A DNA stretch of 64,000 bases from Reticulascus tulasneorum (GCA_001557505.1 LSAX01000001.1:1674001-1738000); one strand, 5' to 3'. Shown: positions 1 through 16,180, counted from the stretch's first letter. Numbers and translations: made by a program. The notes: generated by a model not told the origin, from the sequence alone.

Positions 1-3000
1 GATAAAGCTCCCGTATTGTTGAGATTGGCGTCGATGGGAGCAATCTCCGGGGGCGGCGACGGTACGCTGATGCTGACGTTGCGCATCTCGTTTGCCGGCT
101 TGTCAGTGATGTTCGTGTCCATCCCGGGACCAGCAGGTGCAGTGAGACGAGTATTGCGTGTATCAGCTGATCAAATCCCTCTGGTCAGTGGCATTCCTCT
201 GATCGAAGTGCTCCCACCGCCTTTTGATCAGTTGCTGTATCTGTGGGTGGACGATGGTGACGGCGGCGACGGCTTCACCAAGGACGAGCTAGACCAGATC
301 AACGCCGAACTCAGCCGTTCGCGGACTGACAAGATCCAACCAAAAGAGACCAACAAAGCGAGCGCCGGCACCACCGCGCCCATTCTCCTCGCAGGCCATC
401 ACTTCATGGTTGTCCAGGACGGGAAAGTCATTCTCGACCACCACTTCTCGCAGGCCAATCCTGATGATCCAAATACAGAGCCAGGTCCACCTGGAGGCGC
501 GGGCGCGAACGCAGCTGAGCCCACGAAAGGCGCAATGGACAAGGAGTTGCCGCTGTTGACTATACACGGCATCAGCCTCCAGTTCAACACTCCCACGCTA
601 AGTATCGGCATCGACGCGACGGTGAAGCTGGGACCCATCGCTTTCACAACCATCGGCTTCAGCATCAACTTTGACTTGACACACATCAAGCTCAATGATC
701 TTGGGTCCTTAATCACCGGCGGCTTCGTGAGCTTTGCTCTGCACGGCCTCGCTGTGAATCTTGATCAGCCGCCGCTCAAGCTCGCAGGCGTCTTCATACA
801 CGACAAAGGCGAAGGTGAAGAGAGATTTCGCGGGGGTATATCGTTCGGATACGGAGCGTGGCAGTTTATGGCCCTCGGCGAGTACAGGATCCTCACGAGG
901 CCGACGGGGAACTTCAAGTCGGTGTTTGTGTACGCCAAGCTGGACGGACCGCTCATCACGCTGGCCTTTGCGACTGTATCCGGCGTGCGGTTGGGATTTG
1001 GATATAATAGCGTCGTTCGATCGCCCACGCTGCAGCAGCTTCCTGTCTTTCCGTTCCTGAACGACTCGGGCGCTAGGAATGCCGGTAATGATCCGATGAA
1101 GATACTCAAGGTTATGATGGGGGATGGGGAACAGCAGGCTTGGGTATCGCCCAAGGAGGACGCTTATTGGGTGGTGGCGGTGGGTGATCTAACATCCATA
1201 CCCATTGCGCGTGGGGTAACGATCAGTTGATCGACTGACACTCAATAGGGGCTTACTCTCACCGCGTTCGGCATTCTCTCCGTCACCGCTGTGGCCATGG
1301 TCGGCTTCCGCGACGGTGGCACGATCGTCTCGGTATTCGCAGATGGCGTAGCCCAGATGCCCCCTGGAGCCGTGGACCAAGCATGCCTTGTCTATGTCGA
1401 GATCGGGATGATGGCCGAGCTGAACACGGTCGACGGGTACTTCACCGTGCAGGCCGCGCTGGCTCCGTCGTCGCATATTCTCGTGCCGTCGTGCCGGTTG
1501 ACCGGCGGTTTTGCGATGACCAACTGGTTCGGGCCTAGCACGTATGCGGGGGATTTCGTGTTCACGGTAGGAGGAGTGAGTATAAGTCATTTTCCACGTC
1601 CCACGCGACTTCGGGTGTTGGGTTGATATGTGCTAACTGTAGACTAGTACCATCGTGCATTCAAGCCCCCGCCGTGGTATCCCGTCGTGCCGCGTCTGGG
1701 CGTCTCGTTCACCCTTGCTGACATGGTGAACGTCACCGGCGTCGCCTACTTTGCCATCACTCCCAAATGCGTTATGGGCGGCGGCGCGCTCCATCTCGGC
1801 CTGGAGGTCGGGCCTGTATCGGCTTGGCTGGACGTCCTCTTCGACGTCTTCATCCAGTTCAAGCCGTTCCACTACATGGCCGATCTAGCCGTGTCAGTCG
1901 GCTGCGCCATCACGATCAAGGTTTGGTTCATTCATGTCCGGGTCAGCGCCAGCGTCGGCGCAGCCCTTCACATAGAAGGACCTCACAAATTCCACGGAGT
2001 AAGTTGCATGTCCAGGTCTAACGTATGAGTGTCGTTGTGCTGACAGTGCGTTTCCAGAAAGCGACGGTCGAGTTTTACCTCTTCTCGTTCAACATCTACT
2101 TCGGCGATGAGGTCGAGACTGTACAGCCTGTTGGACTTCTTGCGTTCTACGAGATGCTTAGGATACCGGGGCCAGCGCCTGCTCCGGACGCCAACTCGGC
2201 CGTTCAGGACGTGCGGCTTGCGCAGATTAAGTTCACGTTAACGTCCGGGCTGCTCCCGTCAACGGTCGCGTCGTCTACTGGCGGTGCCTTTCCAAGTTCA
2301 GGAGCGACGACTCGCTGGCGGGTTAAGCGGGGGACGTTCAGCTGCTCCGTAGGACTCGATTTTGCCATCTCGTCGGCGCGGCTCGCCAGGAGCCAAACTT
2401 CGTCTGTTGATCTCGTTCCTGAGGGCGGCGCCGACCAGATCCTACCATTCTACTCCCGGCCTATGCAGCTCGGTGTGGATGACTACATGAGCTCCGAGTT
2501 GACTGTCATTGTGTACCGTCTCCACGACGGCAACAGAGCAATCTCGGACGACTTTGAAGGCCATCTCGTTCGAAAGGACGTACCAGTAGCGCTCTGGGGC
2601 CCATATGATTCCTCGAAAGACCCGGTCGTCAACTCTAGCGGTGCGACGCAAGCGCTGTCGGACCCGGGAGAGCCAACGATGAGTCTGTGCATGGGCGTCA
2701 ATCTCTGGGTGCGGCCACCAAGTCTTGCAGCAGATAACACCATGGGGCCGTTTGATCCGTCAATCGCCTTTCGATGGAAGCTACCTTCTTCGAACATTGA
2801 TATATCCGAGCCAACGCAGGCAATTCTACTGCCTGGACGGGAGGTTTATCCGAATGAAGGAGAACTTGATCGGTGGGACCATGTTCGCCGCGACTGGGCT
2901 GATTTCGCTGAGAAGGCGAAGCCAAAGTGGGAGGGAACGGAAGCCGAGGCAGGGGAAGAAGACAGAGGAGGAGAGGGGGACGAAGACGGGGCCGAAGACG

Positions 3001-3206
3001 GGGGCGAAGACGTGAAGGGCCCAGGCCTTCTGGAACTTACTGCACAAGCCCTAGGGTGGAATGCAGTTCCTGCGTCCAGCGCGAGAGTGCCCGACGAGGG
3101 GAAGAAGCCGACGTGGATGTTGAGTGCGACGCCGCCCAAGAGGCTCATTGCGGATCTAGCGACGCGGTATCCTGTACTACCGCGCTACGCCGCTGTGACT
3201 GCCTAA
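1..3206 (+). CDS. DUF6603-type large fungal protein, 5'-truncated
   Basis: The reading frame is open from base 1, so the gene begins outside the window; 1001 residues are visible. Exons are 1-1179, 1249-1575, 1648-1998 and 2058-3206, all joined in phase 0 (donors GTGGGT, GTGAGT, GTAAGT; acceptors ATAG, CTAG, CCAG), with the stop at 3204-3206. The protein has long alternating beta-strand stretches rich in Gly, Phe and Val (for example the GFGYN segment near residue 330), which I recognise as the fungal DUF6603 family. Its function is not known. A Glu/Asp/Gly-rich low-complexity segment lies near 2930-3015, shortly before the C-terminus. No signal peptide can be judged because the N-terminus is missing. 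I am fairly sure of the gene and exons. The family name rests on recognition from memory and a profile search would settle it. Confidence 0.75.
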
Positions 3207-6908
<3,702 letters not shown>

Positions 6909-7765
6909 ACAGGGCGTCCCTAAAGACACTTACCCTCCCCATCACGATGCATCGGATACAGGCGTTCTAGGCGTTCAAAATGGGAATCAGCGAAAGAAGG
7001 GCGCTTCCGGAGGCCATGGGCATGATCTGGCATTAGAGGAGGGCGGCATGGCTGATGATGACGATCCGGACGATTAACCACGGCGACGGCAGTCTATCCC
7101 CTGTTGCCTGGTCCTACGAAGATGAGAGAGGTTTGTCTCGGCTTGGATTTTCTTTTCGACTTGCTGATTTCGACCACTTGATTTGCTTTCTTTTCGACTT
7201 ACATTCAACAAACCAAACTTTTTTTTTGTTCCCATTCATTGAAACTGCTATACATCAAGCGAGAGGAGGAAAGGGGAGGGGGGGAGACAAACCAGCTTCG
7301 TAGATTGAGGGGCAATGGATCAAGCAGGATGACTGCCGTCGGTTTCTCACTTAGTGGGAAACATGCATATAAGGTATGCAAGGTACTTATTACTACCGCT
7401 ATATCTGGTCGGTTGCGCAAGAATAAAACACGCCGCATTGCAGACCATCTTTACGCTTCTCCTTTTATCGTGTCTCGAAATCAATGCACCAAGGTTCAAG
7501 AATTAAAGTGAGAGTATACATACTGGCCACTTTCCATCTTGCATCTTCGTCCAGAGCCAGCATCTAGGCGCCCGGGTAAGGGGCAAATACCGGCCAGAGG
7601 AGACGGGAGCTCATTGATCAAATAGTTGATTGAGGTGGTTTCCGAATGCCGAAGGTCTGTGAATGCTGCAGTCATCTCGCCATCAAAGCAGCTGGTGTCG
7701 TTCCGATACGTACTGCTTCTGCCAATCAAGTCCAGAACATGGTTCCCGCCATAGCGATGCAACGA
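6909..7765. other. Convergent 3' region of RLI1 and PRP40
   Basis: The two flanking genes end towards each other here, so this 857 bp should contain both 3' UTRs. A hydrophilic stop-free frame continues to 7077, discussed as a finding. T-rich tracts lie near 7140-7230, and a possible AATAAA polyadenylation signal for RLI1 is at 7422-7427. I see no other gene. Confidence 0.5.
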
Positions 7766-10401
7766 TTAATCCTCCTCAATCTCGCCCTCTTCGCTTCCCG
7801 AATGCACACCCGGATCCTCCTTCGTAAGGGGCGGTGCCGGCACCGGCACCGGCGCCGGCGGCGGGGTCCTGTTCTTGTGACGTCCATCACGTTGGGGGGT
7901 ACGCTCACGAGGTGATCTCTCTCTTCTCAATCTCTGAAGTGGTTGTCAGTATGATAATGTGCAGCAAATTGATGGGTCCGTCGCACCTTCGAGTCCCTTG
8001 AATCCCTTCGGTCAAATTCTTCGTCATCCTCCCGTCTGCGGCGAGATCCTGATGGACGCTCATCACCATACGGGAGCTCATCGTAGGATCCTCGGTCAGC
8101 TCGACGGCGATATAGCCGTTCCCTCTCTTCTTCTCTGTCTCGTCTCTCGCGGTCATAGTGGCTATCGTCATCCCGGCGTGAGCGAGGACGACGGTCATGG
8201 TCCCTTTCTCTGTCCCGCTCCCTTTCGCGACGCGGAGCTGGTGGTGGGGGAGGAGGTGTCAGTCGGCGGTCTAGAAGGCTTTCAGCCATGGTCGATTTAC
8301 GATGGTTGCGCTCACGTTCGGCAATCGCTTTGCGCCTGTCCGCTTCGTATGCATCTGGCTCCGGGCTGCGACTACGCCTAGTAGCACGGCCACTGCTGCG
8401 ATGAGATCGCTCACCTCTGGATCGGTCTCTCTCACGATACACGTCCCGGTCACTGGAGACGCGTTCACGTCGTTTCTGACGATCACGGTCGGCCTCTTCC
8501 TCCTTCTCGCGAAGGCGTCTAACAAACTTGTCAAATGCACTGCGACGTGCCTCTTCTGAAGCCACAGCTTGGAAGGCATCGCTATTCGTGAGTCGAGATT
8601 TGACTTTCTCATAAGTATCAGTCAGGGCAATGGGGGGTTCCAGCCGTTTCATGTAGGCACGGAGATCATCTACTGCTCTCCTTTGTTGCCGCTCAGTCTG
8701 CTTATCCTCGTCTGAGGACCGTTTGGATTTCCTCTCCTGAAGCTGTAGAGCCATATGTCAGCTTGCTTCAGAAACGGAACCATGAAAATACTCACGCGTT
8801 CGAAGATCAGCATTACAACGTCCCGGTCAATGTTAGCAGTGCGTCGGTCATCCTTGAGAACAGCAAGGAACTCCTGGAAAGTTGTCTTGGGGGTGACTTC
8901 AAACCGCTTGTCCTGTGAAAGGGTTAGCTCAATTGTCGGACTACCGAAATGTATGCCACTCACATCAATGACATCAAGAACCTCATTTCGGGTGCCGCGA
9001 AGAGCACGCTCTTCTTCTTCGACAAGGTCCCAGAAGAGCTCCTGCGGACTCGAGCCAGATCTGCCAGCCATGGCCTTATACCGTTCATCGTTCTCGAGAA
9101 GAGGGACAATCTGGCGCCACTTCGTACCAGAATTTATCTTGCCAGCCTTCCTCAGCTCATTTAGGAGTGCGAGATATCCATCGCGGGCTTGACGATCTTT
9201 GCGAAGCTTCTTGTTTTTCTGCTCTTGTTTAGAGTCGTTGAAGGTCCTCTCAAGAGCCTTCATGTGATTTTGAAAAGCAGTCAAAATGTCAAATTTACTG
9301 AGTGTCTGATACTTCTCGTCATGTTGAAAGGGAGAGGTGGATGAGATGATACCTTGAGCCTCAGACCAGCGGGTGTAGGGTTCCAAGTTGAGCTTTGGGA
9401 GAAGGTCGATCAACCCATCCATTGCATTCTTGCGCATGGTAGATTGTTTCTCCACGTATGCCTTCTTTAAGTCGATTATGTACTCTTCAAAGAGCTGGCG
9501 GCGCTCATTCTCGTTGTTGGTCGAACGAAATATCGTCTCGCCCTCGATGATAGGCCGCGCCTTCTTCCAGTGAGTGTAGTGTTTGATCTCTGGGTGTCGC
9601 TTAAGCATCGTCTCGAAGTCAGTACGCAGCTTTGTCAGTCTCTCCTTTGCGCGTTCCTTGTCCTGAACCACCATATCGTAGCAATACTTCTCAAAGGCAG
9701 CCTTTCTATCCTTCGGATCCTTGATAGCCCTGTGCTGGGGGTCCTTGGCAATGGCTCGGAGGGCCTGCTCCCAGGTCCAGTCGGGCTGCACATTACTCCG
9801 ACGTAGTAGCTTCATGAATGCGGCCTCGGCTTCTTCTGGTGTCGCATAGTCGGGTTCATTGCTCGCAGGAACGAAGGCTTGGGCACGTGGATCACTGCCA
9901 TACGTTAACTGACGTGATTCGGGTAAGGTTTCTCGTTGATCACGGTATTGGTCGTATCCTGCACTGGCAAATCCACCTCCTCCGCTGTATGGTGTCGAGA
10001 CCCTGTAAGCGTTAGCTGGAAGATTGCAACGAGGCTACGCGATGACATACACAGGAGTACTTGGTTCACTGCTTGTTCCGAGTGCTTGTTTGTATGCATC
10101 AGGCATCTCCCACGAGCTCGCCTTTGTTTCAGTATTATACCAATACTTTCGACCACCTTCGGCAGTATATTCCTTCCATGGTTGGTTCGCTAGGGCTCGC
10201 TGTACGAAGTTAGCGTTACCATTCAGTCCGTCTGAAATTGCAAGATTCAACGCAGCTTACCTCGGCAGGCGACATCATGTCCTCCGGCTTTGTCCATTGC
10301 GTGATCTTGGTAACGGAATTGTAGTAGTATGTCCGACCGTCAGGAGTACGATGCTCCTGCCAGCTTGCTGGCTGGCCGTACGAACTGCTCAAGCCATTCA
10401 T
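7766..10401 (-). CDS. PRP40: Pre-mRNA-processing factor Prp40
   Basis: Prp40 is a U1 snRNP protein that helps bridge the 5' splice site to the branch-point proteins during early spliceosome assembly. Six exons, read downward (10401-10261, 10199-10051, 10002-8964, 8912-8796, 8742-7987, 7933-7766), encode 789 residues. Two WW domains sit at residues 14-39 and 55-80, each with paired tryptophans, a tyrosine block and a C-terminal Pro. A Gly/Pro linker follows, then FF repeats from about residue 158 to 520; the first begins at the FMKLL segment with a W-x-W core. The tail from about 560 is an RD/RE/RS-rich charged region ending in an EEGEIEED motif typical of fungal Prp40. The 51-bp intron at 8913-8963 is stop-free and a multiple of three. 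The ATG directly precedes the first WW domain. It is divergent from TRS65. Confidence 0.95.
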
Positions 10402-10921
10402 CGTGGAGGCTGGTATTGGATGTGAAACGGAGGTTATTCTCGTTTGATGTGTATATAGGCAGGAACGCTGTTAGGCGTAAGGAAATGCCTGTTCCTCCTG
10501 GAGAAGAGTATTTGAAGCGAACGAGAATCTCAGCTGGCGCCAAGGTTGTTCAAGGATCAATCTGTCAAAGTGACGCGAAGAGGCTGAGAATTTGCGACAA
10601 GCAATTTGGCGTTTATTGCACGGGCCAGGCCGTTGAGTCCTTGATCGCTTATGTAAGACGGGCCAGGGGGTGTGGTTTCCACCTCCAGAACATCCCATGG
10701 ACGAATCCACAACTCTCAAATCCAAAAGCCGTTGTTTGATACGCAAAGACTTGCTTCTTGTAGTGAAAACCTCGAACATTTGTTGACCAATATGGCTGTC
10801 GTTTCATGAATGAAGAAGCTGTCGCCATCAGTGCACGCTCAAGTCAATTCGCCATACCCAAGGTGAAAGGTCCAAACAATGCGCCTAGATACTCCACAGC
10901 ACTTACAGCACAAACCCAAAC
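10402..10921. promoter_or_regulatory. Shared 5' region of PRP40 and TRS65
   Basis: PRP40 (minus) and TRS65 (plus) are transcribed away from this 520-bp interval, so it should hold both promoters and leaders. I see no clear TATA box or recognisable factor site. The short ORFs inside it have no recognisable product. Confidence 0.5.
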
Positions 10922-12810
10922 ATGGCTATCAATGAGCAAGGCGAGGCTCCAAATGCCACCTCAGAATTCTTGGATAACTCATATCTTACGTATATGATCC
11001 CCTACGAAACGAATCTTAATTTCAACAAAGCGTTCAGGGATGTGGAGGACACCACAGCGGCTTTCAACTCGATAGCCCAGCGACAATCTCTCTTCTTCGG
11101 TGAGTGCAGCGGGCGGAACGATCATTCTAGTAGTACCCAGCTCATAGATCTATCTCAGACGAAACAGTTGATGTACTCTTGGTTTTGAGAACGTCGCTCA
11201 GTGATGAGAAGATACTTCGCTCATACCTGAGCAGGCTTGTCATCTTGCTGGAAACTCATATTGTCAACAGTCATGCCGCTGAGAAAGATGCTCCGCCTGC
11301 ATCAGATATCATCTATGAGGGCACAGTGGTGAACACTGAGGAGGCTTTCATAGTAGTGGATGATTCGGATGACGGTGACGGTGAAGAAGGTCAGGGACAG
11401 CACGCCTATGCCGTCTGGAAACTGTCGGTGTTTGTCGCCCGGCCGCGAATCCGGCTTCAAAGCCCCTCAGCTGTTTTTAAAGCGTCCATCAGCTTGAAAC
11501 CAACAGTCTCACTTGAGACCGCTGGCCGGCGACCTGGATATCTACAAAGCGGCATACCCTCTAGTCGGAATCTCCTGGAATCATTCGGCAACGACCCGGC
11601 TCTGGGGGAGGTTGTGCCGCGACTATCTGCCTTACGGGTCTCTAGAGTGGCACCCATAACGCAACAAAAGGATCTGATGAGGCCCATAAAGTCGTTGAAA
11701 AGCTTGGACATCAAGGTCTATCCAGCAGTTCATACCAGAGTGCGTTTCTCGAGACCCAACACAGTACCGACAAGTGCGGCACAAATAGCGCTGTTGGAGG
11801 TCGATTTCACGCCATACTTTGATTGCGAGATCTTTCTGGACAGCATTCAGCTCTCCGTCACAGACGGGACTGTTGAGGACCTCAACGATGAGGCGGGTAT
11901 GGGTCTCCCCATGCGATGTGTCGCCCATGACCACGTCACATTCCTCTACCGCCTAGCCCCCCGAGAGCTGGATATTGCATCTAAGATGCCAACCCGAGAT
12001 CTAGACATTGTAATCAAAGCAACCGCGCAAATGCAACCAGGAGTTTGCGTCCCATCCCTCACCCTTGCCTGGACCACAACCCTGGACTTCACCCTTCCCG
12101 TCAACCCCGGCTACGGTGCCGCTCTCCAGCCCATCCAACGCTCCCACCGCCCCTCCCAGCTGTCCATCGGCGGCACCGAAGCTACGACGTCACTCATTGC
12201 CCCAGCCGTCAGTAGGCCTGACGCGCTGCCTGCACTGGAAGCAGCCACGTCCCGCACGGAAACTACGATTCCAGACATGGGCATCACGATGACGTTTTGC
12301 GGACCCTCAGAACCCATCTACGCTGGCGAGGTCTTCTCCTGGACCGTCTACGTCGTCAACCGCAGTGTTGAAAAGGCACCCGCCGCGCCGCCCCGGAAAC
12401 TTGCTCTCGTGGCTCTGCCCAGGCGCCGGAGAAACGATATCCGCATCACGCGACCGCCGTCGACAAGTGGCGCGGTGAAGCGCTCCGCCGATGGCAAGCA
12501 GATCGCGGATGCAGTGCTGGATGAGAATGTCGTGCATGCTATGCAGCGAAACTCTGTCGTGGAATCCACCGATGTTATTTGCCTGAGCGCCGATACTAGA
12601 GTTGGCCCGCTTGCGCCAGGAGCCTGTCATGTTGCGGAATTGAAGTTCCTGGCGTTACGGGAGGGCATTGTTGGCGTTGAAGCTGTTAGGGTTGTAGATT
12701 TGGGAACTCAGGAACACGTTGATGTCAGGGAGTTGCCTATTATGATTGTTGGCAAGAAACCAGAAATAGTGCAGCCACTGGTTCACGGCGACCGGCACCA
12801 GCCGTTCTAA
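10922..12810 (+). CDS. TRS65: TRAPP II trafficking subunit Trs65
   Basis: Trs65 is a fungal subunit of TRAPP II, the Golgi tethering complex and Rab exchange factor. Two exons (10922-11099, 11159-12810) joined in phase 1 (donor GTGAGT, acceptor TCAG) give 609 residues, in the range of fungal members. The splice restores a run reading Phe-Phe-Asp-Glu-Thr-Val. The N-terminal third contains the conserved helical block after the intron and an acidic loop (DDSDDGDGEEG). The C-terminal half is beta-rich, with a conserved stretch on cargo/partner-binding folds around the GPSEPIYAGEVF and VGPLAPGACHVAELKFLALREG segments, followed by VEAVRVVDL. No signal peptide or membrane segment is visible, fitting a peripheral cytosolic complex. 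The family call is from recognition of these blocks. A different TRAPP beta-sandwich subunit such as TRAPPC13 is the main alternative. Confidence 0.82.
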
Positions 12811-13020
12811 AGATAGTAATGACCAACGGTCGTGCAATCGTATTCTACTATGCAAGTACTCGTGCTATTGGCATAATCCTTGCCCTCTGCGAAAGGGGGA
12901 ATTGCCCCATTAACCATGCAATTCAATCCGTAAGCCATGGCAAGTTTCCAGCCAAACACCCCTCTATCCCATTCGATGCCCTTAACCCATACCCACCTTC
13001 CAATGCTATGCAAATCATCA

Positions 13021-15990
13021 TCACAAGTCGTCAAGGTCGTCATCCCACCCTAGTCGTTGATAAATCGATACTCTCCTTCCAACGGGATCCTCGCCCTCTG
13101 CTGCGGGCTGAGGACTAATTAAACTCCTCTTTGAGCTTGGTTTCGCCTTCACTGGCGTTTCGAAAAGGCTGCCACTAGTAGGTGAGACGAGCTTGGCCAA
13201 ACACGTCCTTTCCCGAGCCTCGCTCCTTGGGATAGACAGGTACTGCGAGTTGGTTGGCTTCCTCGCCATGAGTGGTGACGAGGGTGGTATAGAAGGTTCT
13301 TCCACCATAGATACTCGCAGGAAGGAAGCAGAACCTCCAGATTTCCTCATTGGTGTTGCCTGTATAGCAGAGGAAGCGGTGCTGCCGATAGCATCTCTGT
13401 GTCCTCGGCGTGGGGCTGTTGAAGGAATAACCGATGCGCTAGATGGGGGGATGTTCATCTCGGGGAGATGAGACTCTGCGGCCAGAGCATCTCGAAAACG
13501 GTTATTTGCTGGAGTGGCCTTGACCTGAACGCTTTGGAAAAGTGGATGGCGGGTTGGCTTTTTGGATTCTAAAATCAGGTTAGTATGGCTGCAGAAGTGG
13601 AAAGAGAGGCAGTGGCGACAATACTTACTTCTAGTTTGGGATAGCCCTCCAGAAGTTCGTTGCTCTGCCGCCTCCACTATCGCCTTTCCCACAAGTTCTC
13701 GGTTCGGCCTCCTCAAGGCGGTAATAGCATCCTTTAGCTCCGCTTCTACTTGGGCTCTTTTCCTGGCCTTCATATCGTCCAAGTTCGTCATGCTGCTGCT
13801 CCGTGATAAAAGGTTCGTTCTATCCATTAAACCACGCTCTATATTTGGAATTCCACGAAGCGCAGGCGGCTCACTCCCCTCACGCTTCAGCCCTGGAATG
13901 ATAGCCGATGTTGCCGACCTCATTAGTGCGATGGCATTACTTGGTCCCCTAGACATGCTGCGACGTGACTGTTCCTTATACAACGCGCGCTCGATCGTTT
14001 TGGGGACCATTGCTGTACCAAGTCGTTTGGTAGCAGCTCCTGGCTTCGGGTCTGCTTTATGCCCCGATGACTTGGACTGTTTTGGCTTTGGAGGTGAGAC
14101 GATAACAGGGCCACCAAGTTTCCTGTTGATGGAGTCACACAGGTCTGGTAGACGGGCAGAGAAGCTACATTGATGTTAGCAAGTCCCGCGCAATAGTGAC
14201 GTTGCGGGGAGACCCACAAAGGCATGATAATGTCAACGCAGAAGTCTCGCAAAGGATCTGAAGACGCTTTCTGCTGCTGTTGGCCATCGATTGCATGGCT
14301 AGTAACTTGGGAATCCTCGATCAGCTTCTGCTCATCCGAGAGAGTCGACTGCCAAATGCACAATCGATCCGCGTGTACATCAGCCAATACTGGGAGGTTG
14401 TGCTTGCTTCGTTTCTTTGTTGGTTGGGTCACACTTCCAGCTCCTTGCGGTTCAGAATTCCCCGTCAAACCCGGCAATTGACTCTCAGCGTCGTCATCTG
14501 CAATGCGCAAAGGCTCCAAGGCGAGGATCTCCATAATCAGAATCATCTGCAGTTGAGTTTCCCTTGTCCGCAAAACCGATACGTGGGACTTGACCTGTGA
14601 TAGCGTGATGGCTTCCTCGGCATCCTGTAGCTCTAGTGTGCTTGCTCGCCACCATCTCTGCACATTCTCGTCCTCCATTGGGTACAATGCATCCTTCCCA
14701 AGCTTCATCTTCCTGGGCTTTTTCCTCTTCGTTTTGATGCCGTCATCTGAGCTCTCCACAACAGTTTTCATCTGGGAGATGATATTGGGAATCGAATCTC
14801 GGTATTTCTTATCGATCTGCACAGTGGTCAACACAAGGGTTTTGAGGAAGTCGATCAAGTCGTTCATGTTCAATGATCCGTCGCAATCAAGATGAAAGGC
14901 AGCTCGAGCTCGAGATAATGAACCTTTCGCAAAATACGCCAGAGATCCCTATATCGTCAGTCAGCAACCTTCTGTGCACAATGCAACTGGACATACCATC
15001 GATCTGTAGAGCGCCTCTATATACTGAGTCCTGATGTTGTCAAGGATGTCATTCGCTGTAGGCTGTGGTACCAAGTCTACAGGCGGTGCACTTGGAGGCT
15101 CTGCGTCTGGCTCGGGAGGTTGGAAGGTTTCATTCAGCTGTCGAGACTCCGGCTCAGTTGCCAATTCTTGGTCCGGATGAAAATCGCTCGGGCTCTCCGG
15201 CCTGGAAATAGAGTCTCCTGATTTGATTCGCTTCTCTTGTCTTGGAGCATCTACCGTGGCAACAGACTGTGACCTCCCCCTTTTGCGAACAACAGACTGC
15301 AATGCCTCAATTGCCACTCTTCTCTGCTTGTGCTCCTTATGCATATGTGTCGTGGTCAAAGGAGCGGGTCTCAGCTGTCGAGGTTCTGCTAGACTCAGCC
15401 GCAAAAGCTGTTGGCTCTGAACAGTGGCTTTCGAAGATAACGCCAGCAAATTTACCCATTGGCCAAGCTTGCAAACGGTGTATAGACCATTGTCGTGCCG
15501 TTCAATGGCATAAATAGCTCCACTTGTCTCATTCCGTGCTACGAGCAGACTCGGCTTCTCGGCCATGCGACCCTCGAGGTCGAGAATTTTAATATGTGAT
15601 TCATAGAAACGACTGGGCGAAAGATCGCCGTTCGGACAGTTTAAATCGAGACACGATAATGAAAGGTCTTCTCGTGCTAGAAGCATAAGCGGCTGTAGGG
15701 AACTCGTCTTTGCCAGTGGATTGGAAAGGTGCGGCTAGCAGCTGGTCAGTGACGGAAGGGAGGTGAACAGTACGGCCCGTGTTACCAACCTTTACTACAA
15801 TTGAAGGTTTGAGGAGATCTTCCATTGCATGGGAAGGCCCGCGCTTTCTCTTTCTTGCCTCGCCAAAAAGCGCTTCATGGCTGCGGTTTAAAAAGCTATC
15901 AGAGCTTGGAGTAAGAATGCCCGATCTGGATCCAGGACGCGACGCGTCTGACGGTGGAAAGACTCGAGACGACGACATGGATGCATGCAA
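13021..15990 (-). CDS. SLD3: DNA replication regulator Sld3
   Basis: Sld3 recruits Cdc45 to the loaded MCM helicase and, once phosphorylated by CDK, binds Dpb11 to start replication. Five exons, read downward (15990-15790, 15734-14997, 14948-14218, 14164-13629, 13568-13021), encode 917 residues. Features recognised as fungal Sld3 are the ALFGEARKRKRGPS block near residue 40, the central helical Cdc45-binding region (about 300-560), a long basic Ser/Pro-rich tail, and the C-terminal SIYQRLGWDDDLDDL. The tail has two full CDK consensus sites, TPMR at 807 and TPVK at 873. The first intron uses a GTTGGT donor, needed to restore IVVK-P. The 60-bp intron at 13569-13628 is stop-free and a multiple of three. 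Met 5 is an alternative start to Met 1. The 210 bp separating it from the TRS65 stop shows nothing else. Confidence 0.88.
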
Positions 15991-16174
15991 AGAATATTGG
16001 CCATCTACTTGTATGTCATGATAGCAGACAAGTAAGACAGCTTGTACAATATACTTCTTGTCATGAAATGCTTCAATAGGTGTTATTCTTTAGGTCGTGT
16101 GTGTAAGTGGGGAGAAGATGGTGTCCGTCACGGTCGAGGTTGAAAGACGGGGCGGCCAGCCCACCTGTGGCGTC

Positions 16175-16180
16175 ACGCGT
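16175..16180. promoter_or_regulatory. MCB-type site (ACGCGT) upstream of SLD3
   Basis: ACGCGT, the MluI cell-cycle box bound by the MBF complex in yeasts, lies 185 bp upstream of the SLD3 start codon. Another ACGCGT occurs inside SLD3 exon 1 (15942-15947). Seen directly; its function is inferred from SLD3 being a G1/S replication gene. The motif also turns up elsewhere in the window, so chance is possible. Confidence 0.35.

Noticed and set aside
8794..8799. ACGCGT as a possible MCB site in PRP40
   Set aside because: It lies across an exon-intron junction inside the gene, far from any promoter of a replication gene.
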